From the NCBI GenBank assembly GCA_946629155.1, contig CAMOXM010000039.1, forward strand, positions 1-11,843: DNA of 11,843 nt, written 5' to 3'. The stretch's first letter is position 1; every line of letters begins with the position of its first letter. The position numbers and the translations under genes are program-made. The notes under the pieces are model-generated. The model made no database searches. It was given only the letters and a program-made list of their open reading frames with translations, and was not told the origin of the DNA. This document shows positions 6,427-11,843 of the stretch, one piece after another. The DNA is from UBA9848 sp003454065. Lineage in GTDB: Bacteria; Spirochaetota; Spirochaetia; Sphaerochaetales; Sphaerochaetaceae.

Positions 6427-6552
6427 GAAATATTAAATCGTTTTTGAAACTATCGGTTTTTAGATATATACAGCTACGACTAAAACATGCGAAAACCGCT
6501 GCACGCTCTTGGTGCGTTTCAAAACCCCGCAAACATTTTTAGGAGAATGAAT

Positions 6553-7509
6553 ATGAAGAGAATTTTATGTGTCATTGCAATCGTTTGCTCGCTGTTTGCC
6601 TTTTCATGCTCTAAGAAGAGCGGTTCCGTGAAGCTGCGTTTCGTTACGGGCGGTGAGAGCGGAACGTATTACGCTTTCGGTTCGGTTTTGGCGCAACACG
6701 CCACCAACAACACTCCTGTCAGCATAATAAGCCAGGTCGGCTCAGGATCGCAGGGGAATGTAAACAAGATTCAGGACGGCGAAGCCGAATTGGGGTTCTG
6801 CCAATCCGATGTGGCCGCATACGCTTATAACGGCACGAACCTTTTTGCCAAAACAGGCAAGGTAACGAATTTCAGCATTCTCGCCTCGCTTTACGACGAG
6901 CAGGTTCAGATAATCACGACCAATCCGAATATAAGGAGCGTCAGCGATTTGCGCGGCAAGAAGGTTTCCATCGGCTCCTCAGGTTCGGGCGTGTATTTCA
7001 ATGCTCTTGATGTTTTAGGCGAATACGGCATGACCGAAAACGACATCAACGCCACCTACCAGTCTTTCGGCGACAGCGCGAATGATCTGCGCGACGGAAA
7101 GATCGATGCTGCTTTCATTGTCGCAGGCGCTCCGACAACGGCCGTTGTCGATTTGAATGCTTCCAAGAAAGCCTATTTGATAAGCATAGAGGAGAATCAT
7201 GTCGCGAATTTGATAAAGAATCATCCTTTCTACAAGAGGAACGTCATACCAAGGAACGTTTACGGAACCGACAGGGATATCGTCACGCTCAGCGTGAGCG
7301 CGTTGATTCTTGTCCGCGATGATGTTGCAGAGGATGCGGTCTATGCCTTTACCAAGGATATCTTCGAAAAGCCGGAGTCGCTTGTGAGCTCGCATGCCAA
7401 ATACGCCGAACTAAGCCTTGATGCGGCTGCTGGAATAAAGGGCATTCCCTATCACAAAGGCAGTGCGAAATATTTCAAGGAGAAAGGGCGCGCTGTTGAG
7501 GTCAAATAA
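6553..7509 (+). CDS. TAXI-family TRAP transporter solute-binding lipoprotein
   Basis: This is the substrate-capture subunit of a tripartite ATP-independent (TRAP) transporter, tethered to the outside of the inner membrane. From ATG 6553 it has 318 residues. AGGAGA at 6541-6546 gives six-base spacing to this ATG, better than the in-frame ATGs at 6547 and 6487. Residues 1-18 form a lipoprotein signal with the modified cysteine at C19 (LFAFSC), a relaxed lipobox of the kind spirochaetes accept. The TAXI signature follows: FVTGGESGTYYAFG near 30-43, VGSGSQGNVNKIQDGEAELGFCQSD (about 61-85), a central GKKVSIGSSGSGVYFNALDVL, and DLRDGKIDAAFIVAGAP. Substrates known for the family include glutamate and 2-oxoglutarate; the sequence alone does not fix it here. 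The stop codon is two bases before the permease start, so the two are one operon. Family call is secure. Confidence 0.93.
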   Translation: MKRILCVIAIVCSLFAFSCSKKSGSVKLRFVTGGESGTYYAFGSVLAQHATNNTPVSIISQVGSGSQGNVNKIQDGEAELGFCQSDVAAYAYNGTNLFAKTGKVTNFSILASLYDEQVQIITTNPNIRSVSDLRGKKVSIGSSGSGVYFNALDVLGEYGMTENDINATYQSFGDSANDLRDGKIDAAFIVAGAPTTAVVDLNASKKAYLISIEENHVANLIKNHPFYKRNVIPRNVYGTDRDIVTLSVSALILVRDDVAEDAVYAFTKDIFEKPESLVSSHAKYAELSLDAAAGIKGIPYHKGSAKYFKEKGRAVEVK

Positions 7510-7511
7510 GA

Positions 7512-9512
7512 ATGTCGGGTCATAAAAGACATAAGGAGGCCACGCTTTCGGATAGCGAGCGCATACTTCGGAAGTACGACAGGGAATCCAACACTAGAAT
7601 TTGGACGGGTAAGGCGAAGACGGTGATTTCCGTCTTGTCCGTCATGTTCTCGCTTTATTGCATCTACATGACGCTTTTCAGCACGGAGCTGCCCGAAGTC
7701 AGGCTTTCCAGGTTCTTGGCTTTCATAATCATAATCGGGTTTTTGCATTACCCTGCTAAAAAGGGGATCCATAGGGAGAACCATATTCCTGCGGCGGATA
7801 TTCTGATCATGCTTGCGGGTGCTGCATGTTTCATGTATTTCGCATTGAACGCTTTAAGCATAATCAAGGTTTCCACTAGGATTTCCGCTACGGATACGGT
7901 TGTGGCATGGGTAGGCGTTCTAGTGCTTTTCGAACTTGCCAGAAGATGCGTGGGATTGCCGATAATATGCGTTGCAGGCACATTGATGCTATACGCGCTC
8001 TATAACCAATATTCATGGGGCATGACCCTGCCGCAGATGTTCAGAAGCATTGCCCATACCCTTTTCTACACGACTAACGGAGTGATAGGAACGCCGATAA
8101 GCGTGTGCTACACGTATATAGTGCTTTTCATAATCTTCGGCGCGTTTCTCGAGAAGACCGGCATCGCTCAGTTTTTCATATCGCTGGCAAATAGGGTTGC
8201 GGGAAAATCTTCTGGAGGGCCTGCCAAGGTCGCTGTAATCTCGTCTGCGCTTTGCGGCATGGTCTCCGGCTCTTCCGTAGGCAATACGGTTACGACGGGA
8301 AGCGTTACTATTCCGATGATGAAGAAGACGGGATATGATCCTGAATTTGCTGCGGCGACAGAGGCTGCGGCTTCCACAGGCGGTCAGATAATGCCTCCCA
8401 TCATGGGTGCTGCGGCATTTCTCATGGCTGAATACATAGGCATACCGTATTCTTCCGTTGCCGCCAAGGCGATTCTGCCTGCAGTGCTGTATTTCACCGG
8501 CATTTTCATTTCAGTGCATCTTGAAGCCAAGAAGCTGAATTTGAAGGGAGTTGAAACAGGCGAATTGATGCCGTGGAAAACATTGCTTGCGAAATCGTAT
8601 TTGCTCATCCCTCTTATCGTTCTGGTGGTCTTGGTCTCCACAGGCGTGAGAACTATGCAATATAGCGCGGCCATATCGATTGCGTTTGCCATAATAGTGG
8701 GGTATGCGAATCCGGATGTGCGCAAAGGCAAGGATTTTAAGGATTCGAACGTCAGGTATTTGAAAAAAGTCTTTCAGGCTTTGGAAGCTGGCGCCAAATC
8801 CGCTGTAACGGTTTCCGTAGCATGCGGAATCGCCGGAGTAATAGCCGGATGCATTACCGTAACCGGACTTGCTTCGGTTCTTATAAATAAGATTGTCGGT
8901 GTGGCTGGAAACATGAAGCTGATCGGTTATCTTCTCACGATGATAAGCTGCATTATTCTCGGAATGGGTGTGCCTACCACCGCCAATTATTGCATCATGG
9001 CTTCCACGACGGCTCCCATTATGATAAGCATGGGAGTTCCTGTGGTGGCGGCGCATTTCTTTGTGTTCTATTTCGGAATAGTCGCAGACATAACGCCTCC
9101 TGTCGCCTTGGCGGCTTATGCGGGAAGCGCCATAGCCAAGGCCAATCCGATGAAAACCGGAATCAAAGCGACGAGATTGGCTATTGCGGCTTTCATAATA
9201 CCTTTCGTATTTGCGTACAGTCCGTCGATGCTTTTCGAAAACATAAGCGGGTTCTGGGAAGTGGCTCAGATAGTCGTTACGTCCATAATCGGAATCTTCG
9301 GAGTCGCTGCGGCTCTCACCGGATACGTGTTGCGCAACAACAGCTATATCGAGCGCGCGACATATCTTGTGGGTGGCCTTACGTTGATAGTGCCTGGTCT
9401 TATTACGGATCTGACTGGTCTCATTCTCGTAGGCGGCATGGTGCTTTACGATTTTCTGCGAATCCGCAAGGACGGTGATTCCGGCAAAGGCGGGACTCCG
9501 GTCGCTGCATAG
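7512..9512 (+). CDS. TRAP transporter fused permease subunit (DctQ-DctM fusion)
   Basis: A 666-residue inner-membrane permease that works with the TAXI binding protein encoded just upstream and is driven by an ion gradient. A charged cytoplasmic N-terminus (1-32) is followed by about four helices of the small DctQ-like part (roughly 36-150), then the large DctM-like part with many helices. Landmarks are ARRCVGLPIICVAG (143-156), GMVSGSSVGNTVTTGSVTIPMM (249-270), GGQIMPPIMGAAAFLMAEYIG (290-310) and GMGVPTTANYCIMASTTAPIM in the second half, all typical of TIGR02123-type fused permeases. The C-terminus adds two or three helices and a charged tail. GAGG at 7499-7502, inside the end of the upstream gene, serves as ribosome site with nine-base spacing, which suggests translational coupling. 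A strong terminator follows 18 bases after the stop. No oddity is seen. Confidence 0.93.
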   Translation: MSGHKRHKEATLSDSERILRKYDRESNTRIWTGKAKTVISVLSVMFSLYCIYMTLFSTELPEVRLSRFLAFIIIIGFLHYPAKKGIHRENHIPAADILIMLAGAACFMYFALNALSIIKVSTRISATDTVVAWVGVLVLFELARRCVGLPIICVAGTLMLYALYNQYSWGMTLPQMFRSIAHTLFYTTNGVIGTPISVCYTYIVLFIIFGAFLEKTGIAQFFISLANRVAGKSSGGPAKVAVISSALCGMVSGSSVGNTVTTGSVTIPMMKKTGYDPEFAAATEAAASTGGQIMPPIMGAAAFLMAEYIGIPYSSVAAKAILPAVLYFTGIFISVHLEAKKLNLKGVETGELMPWKTLLAKSYLLIPLIVLVVLVSTGVRTMQYSAAISIAFAIIVGYANPDVRKGKDFKDSNVRYLKKVFQALEAGAKSAVTVSVACGIAGVIAGCITVTGLASVLINKIVGVAGNMKLIGYLLTMISCIILGMGVPTTANYCIMASTTAPIMISMGVPVVAAHFFVFYFGIVADITPPVALAAYAGSAIAKANPMKTGIKATRLAIAAFIIPFVFAYSPSMLFENISGFWEVAQIVVTSIIGIFGVAAALTGYVLRNNSYIERATYLVGGLTLIVPGLITDLTGLILVGGMVLYDFLRIRKDGDSGKGGTPVAA

Positions 9513-9530
9513 CCGCAACATCATGCACAG

Positions 9531-9553
9531 GCAGGCGGAAACGCCTGCTTTTT
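9531..9553 (+). terminator. Intrinsic terminator of the TRAP operon, abutting the next start codon
   Basis: gcaggcg (9531-9537) pairs perfectly with cgcctgc (9542-9548) around a gaaa loop, followed by five T. The T-tract ends four bases before the ATG of the methyltransferase gene. Confidence 0.9.
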
Positions 9554-9557
9554 AATT

Positions 9558-10493
9558 ATGGAAACGAAACGCGCCGGAAGAAACCGAACATTGATATTGG
9601 AGCCCGCAGAAGTCCTCGCGCTTAAAAGACGTTTGCTGCATATAGCGGATCTGAAAAGCGGTGAGATTCCCGTAGATTCGATCATCAATGCCGATACGAT
9701 GGAGGCTGTCGAGCGTTTGCCCGATGGGTTTGCGGATTTGATTATCATAGATCCGCCATACAATTTATCGAAAACATTCAATGGAAACAGGTTCGCGGCA
9801 AGAAGCGAAGGAGAATACGAGGAATATTTGTCCTCATGGTTTCCGTCCGTTTGCCGGAAGCTCAAGAAAGACGGTTCTGCATATGTGTGCTGCGATTGGA
9901 AATGCTCGTCGTCGATGCAGCGCGTGATATCGAAGGAATTGACCGTCTTGAATCGCATAACATGGCAGCGTGAAAAGGGGAGAGGGTCGGAGACGAATTG
10001 GAAGAATTCGATGGAGGATATATGGTTCGCCGTTCGGAATCCGAAAGACTACCGGTTCGATGTCGATTCCGTAAAGATGAAAAGGAAGGTGATCGCTCCT
10101 TATCGCAAGCAGGGTCAGCCGAAGGATTGGACGGAAACGGAGGACGGCAGGTTCAGAATCACGCATCCGTCGAATTTTTGGGACGACATAACGGTTCCGT
10201 TCTGGTCCATGCCTGAAAACACAGATCATCCAACCCAAAAACCCGAGAAGCTTTTCGCAAAGCTGATTCTAGCGTCCTCTGAGCTCGGCGACATCGTTTT
10301 CGATCCGTTTTGCGGAAGCGGAACGTCCTGCGTGGTCGCAAAAAAGCTTTCAAGGCATTTTTGCGGAATAGAAATGGAAGAGGAATATTGCCTGCTATCT
10401 GAAAAGCGGCTTTCCTTGGCGGAAAGCGACAAGTCCATACAAGGCTACGAGGACGGCGTTTTCTGGGAACGCAATTCCAAACCGGTCAAATAG
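9558..10493 (+). CDS. Orphan beta-class DNA N6-adenine (or N4-cytosine) methyltransferase
   Basis: A 311-residue SAM-dependent DNA methyltransferase (N6_N4_Mtase, PF01555). The catalytic motif DPPYNL (65-70) precedes the SAM-binding motif DPFCGSGTS (249-257), with the target-recognition region between, which is the beta-class order. ITWQREKGRG, NFWDDITVPFWSMPENTDHPTQKP (207-230) and the C-terminal IQGYEDGVFWERN are strongly family-like. DPPY favours adenine-N6 methylation; the target sequence cannot be read from the protein. The ATG at 9558 is kept because the segment right after it (GRNRTLIL) looks like the conserved N-terminus of close relatives as I remember them. A TTG at 9591, with ggaag ten bases upstream, is the alternative start. 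No Shine-Dalgarno precedes 9558. No restriction endonuclease gene lies on either side in the window, so it looks solitary. Its 3' end overlaps a decayed gene by eight bases. Confidence 0.9.
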   Translation: METKRAGRNRTLILEPAEVLALKRRLLHIADLKSGEIPVDSIINADTMEAVERLPDGFADLIIIDPPYNLSKTFNGNRFAARSEGEYEEYLSSWFPSVCRKLKKDGSAYVCCDWKCSSSMQRVISKELTVLNRITWQREKGRGSETNWKNSMEDIWFAVRNPKDYRFDVDSVKMKRKVIAPYRKQGQPKDWTETEDGRFRITHPSNFWDDITVPFWSMPENTDHPTQKPEKLFAKLILASSELGDIVFDPFCGSGTSCVVAKKLSRHFCGIEMEEEYCLLSEKRLSLAESDKSIQGYEDGVFWERNSKPVK

Positions 10494-10648
10494 ATTTCGC
10501 ATCGTCGAGGAGAAAATCCTCCAGTCTTATCATGCTTATTCCGTGTTCGTACTCATCTTCTTATTCCGGTGATCACTTTCACCATTCCGTTCCCCATTCT
10601 CGACTTCAATTCCTCTATGTATTTGTTCCTGGTATCCTCGTATTGAAG
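10486..10648 (-). pseudogene. Collapsed AAA/DUF4143-family ATPase gene: both ends kept, middle deleted
   Basis: Minus-strand translation from 10648 gives NKYIEELKSRMGNGMVKV then ITGIRR and a TGA at 10555-10553. That is the N-terminus of AAA_14/DUF4143 ATPases (usually ...KVITGIRRCGKS), stopping just before the Walker A lysine. Shifting frame at about 10560, the same strand reads DEYEHGISMIRLEDFLLDD then AKSI and a stop at 10488-10486. This resembles the usual C-terminus of these proteins (Gly-Ile...DFLL near the end). Intact members have about 400 residues, so some 350-400 codons appear deleted, with a frameshift at the join. No Walker A, Walker B or DUF4143 core remains, so no product is expected. 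The N-terminal match is clear to me; the C-terminal match rests on memory of the family's tail and is less certain. It is convergent with the methyltransferase and overlaps its last eight bases. Confidence 0.65.
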
Positions 10649-10701
10649 TCAGAAATCGTCGGACAGCAAAAACGCCAAAAACCCATAGCGCCCCGTGCCC
10701 A

Positions 10702-10710
10702 TGCTATAAT
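10702..10710 (+). promoter_or_regulatory. Extended -10 promoter ahead of the Rpn-like relic
   Basis: TGCTATAAT matches the extended -10 consensus exactly. It lies inside an imperfect inverted repeat (10688-10704 with 10721-10733; inner arms ccatgc and gcatgg). Transcription would start near 10717, ahead of the short frame at 10750. Confidence 0.5.
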
Positions 10711-10749
10711 GTGCGCATAGGCATGGACGGCGCTTGACGCGCTGCAAAA

Positions 10750-10893
10750 ATGTATTCTTTTCAAGGCGAGCTAAAAGGCAGAAAAAGCAACCAAGTCGAG
10801 AGTGCCGGAAGAATGCTGCAGGCTGGACTTTCCGCCGAGGACAATCTTGGGATGACTATTGAGGAGGTGGAGAAGGCCGCCGCCTCAGCATAA
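10750..10893 (+). pseudogene. C-terminal tail of an Rpn/PD-(D/E)XK transposase-type protein
   Basis: A 47-codon frame runs from ATG 10750 to TAA 10891. It reads GELKGRKSNQVESAGRMLQ, then AGLSAEDNLGMTIEEVEKAA. The second half is the conserved end of Rpn-family recombination-promoting nucleases/putative transposases (PDDEXK_2, TIGR01784), normally of the form RMLxxGLxxEDIARxLGMTIEEVE. Relative to that form, three residues (IAR-like) between ED and NLGM are missing, a nine-base in-frame loss. The nuclease domain of 200 or more residues is absent, and an in-frame TGA at 10735-10737 closes the frame upstream. No ribosome site is obvious before the ATG. It is most likely a relic and not a working small gene, although the frame is intact and a promoter is present. 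Confidence 0.6.
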
Positions 10894-10909
10894 ACCTTTG
10901 GGTTTGGCA

Positions 10910-11785
10910 TCAAATTGCTATCTTAATGCCTCTGTTTTTTCCCGATAGGTCTTTGAATGTCTCCGTTTGCATGAAATTGCATTCTGCGGCGTATTTCGCA
11001 GCATTTTCGGTTTGGCGGGGATCCATTTCCATTATCAGGCAAGCGGAAGGAAGCATGTGCTTGCGGGCGTTTCTTATGATTTTCATTATGAGGAACATTC
11101 CGTTATCTTTGGCGAATAATGCTGCTTTCGGCTCTTTTTGGACTTCCATTGCAAGCGATTTGCAAATACTTTTCGGAATATAGGGGGGGTTGGCTGTTAT
11201 GATATCGAATTTGCGGCCTTTCATTTTCGCGAACAGGTCGCTTTGAAGGATTTCCGCATAGACTTGCAGCCGATCGCAATTCAGTTTGGCGATTCTCAAT
11301 GCGCGCAGGCTTATATCGGTCAAAGTCAGGATATAGCCTCGTTCCATTTCATCGAGATCTTTCGCAATGCTGATGCCTATGCAACCGGTGCCTGTGCATA
11401 AATCGAGAATTCGGATCGGATTATTGCGAGATGACAGATTTTTGACATGGCTGATAGCCTGCTCCACAAGCGATTCGCTATCCGGGCGTGGCGTAAGGGT
11501 GTGCTTGCTTGTGATGAATGTGGATTTGTAAAAGCCTTTCATGCCCGTTAGCGCTGCAGTGCAATAGCCTTCTTTGCGTTTGTGCAAGAGATTTGCGTAT
11601 TTTCTTGCAATCGAATTGCTAACGATTGTATTCGGATAGGCATAGAATTGCTCCTTGGTTTTTTCGGTGCAATGCAGAAGAAGAAGCAAGGCATCCAAGC
11701 GTGCTGTCATCCTATCGTTCCAGCCGTTATCGCTTTCTAGTGATTTCACACCCGATTCGTATAGAGATTTCAATGTTTCGGACAT
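10910..11785 (-). CDS. prmC: PrmC (HemK), peptide chain release factor glutamine methyltransferase
   Basis: PrmC methylates the glutamine of the GGQ motif in release factors RF1 and RF2 in the cytoplasm, using SAM. The protein has 291 residues, a typical length. The N-terminal helical substrate-binding domain covers about 1-85. TPRPDSESLVE (98-108) matches the usual PRPETE.LVE motif. SAM motif I is DLCTGTGCIGIS (128-139), and the catalytic NPPYIP is at 199-204, followed by EPKAALFAKDNGM (218-230) and the closing DLSGKNRGIKIAI (279-291). The start at 11785 keeps the whole N-terminal domain. No Shine-Dalgarno precedes it, but gatatt (11800-11795, minus strand) ends nine bases before the ATG, the same layout as two leaderless genes in this window. 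prfA often neighbours prmC, but would lie beyond the window. Downstream, an aaacc/ggttt hairpin (about 10894-10906) is too weak to call a terminator. Confidence 0.92.
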   Translation of the reverse strand: MSETLKSLYESGVKSLESDNGWNDRMTARLDALLLLLHCTEKTKEQFYAYPNTIVSNSIARKYANLLHKRKEGYCTAALTGMKGFYKSTFITSKHTLTPRPDSESLVEQAISHVKNLSSRNNPIRILDLCTGTGCIGISIAKDLDEMERGYILTLTDISLRALRIAKLNCDRLQVYAEILQSDLFAKMKGRKFDIITANPPYIPKSICKSLAMEVQKEPKAALFAKDNGMFLIMKIIRNARKHMLPSACLIMEMDPRQTENAAKYAAECNFMQTETFKDLSGKNRGIKIAI

Positions 11786-11843
11786 TTGCGCTGGAATATC
11801 GTTGCTAGTCGTTCAGAAGTTCGGAGGATGAAAGCGCCGAATC

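Noticed and set aside
8511..9524. Long minus-strand open frame (337 codons) across the TRAP permease gene
   Set aside because: Antisense to an unambiguous permease, rich in Arg, His and Ser as expected for a reverse-frame shadow, with no recognisable motif.
10550..10565. Programmed frameshift joining the two DUF4143-like fragments
   Set aside because: The joined product would lack the entire ATPase core, and there is no slippery heptamer; deletion explains it better.
10532..10720. Plus-strand 62-codon frame starting MLIPCSYSSSYSG
   Set aside because: The opposite strand carries the recognisable DUF4143 ATPase fragments; this frame is their shadow.

Overview
The window reads as chromosomal DNA of a spirochaete, most likely a Treponema-like (treponemal) bacterium. 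This is an inference from the gene mix: a treponemal-style secreted protein with paired membrane helices, a cytoplasmic SUMF1-fold protein, a TAXI-type TRAP transporter with a relaxed lipobox, an EF2568-like cysteine desulfurase-fold protein, and relics of DUF4143 ATPase and Rpn-type genes. Base composition is near-balanced and codon use looks uniform. No marker gene settles the genus.

Layout. Bases 2-919 hold the 3' part of a CDF-family metal exporter. A repeat-rich gap (920-1111) leads to a secreted or membrane protein of unknown function (1112-1825). It is convergent with a signal-peptide protein carrying a Q/N/P/Y-rich linker (1867-2655, minus). mtaB (2817-4199), a NifS-like aminotransferase class V protein (4232-5428) and a SUMF1/FGE-like protein (5500-6348) follow on the plus strand. 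The last two each have a -10 box so close to the ATG that their mRNAs look leaderless. A two-gene TAXI-TRAP transporter operon (6553-9512) comes next and ends in a clean intrinsic terminator whose T-tract nearly touches the start codon of an orphan beta-class DNA methyltransferase (9558-10493). The 416-base gap 10494-10909 is not empty: it holds a collapsed DUF4143-type ATPase gene on the minus strand and the C-terminal tail of an Rpn/PD-(D/E)XK transposase-type gene on the plus strand. prmC (10910-11785, minus) closes the window.

How it works together. The only clear functional unit is the TRAP operon: a lipoprotein binding subunit plus a fused DctQM permease for uptake of an organic acid or amino acid. 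MtaB (tRNA ms2t6A) and PrmC (release-factor glutamine methylation) are translation housekeeping genes. The remainder are single-gene units with their own promoters.

The most unusual material is between genes: a short dispersed repeat with the core ggtttttagaagcgccc (two near-identical copies, an inverted arm, and a diverged copy that encodes the end of MtaB), the leaderless promoter layout, and the gene relics between the methyltransferase and prmC. I did not find a new multi-gene system. I saw no tRNA, rRNA, CRISPR array or intact insertion sequence.
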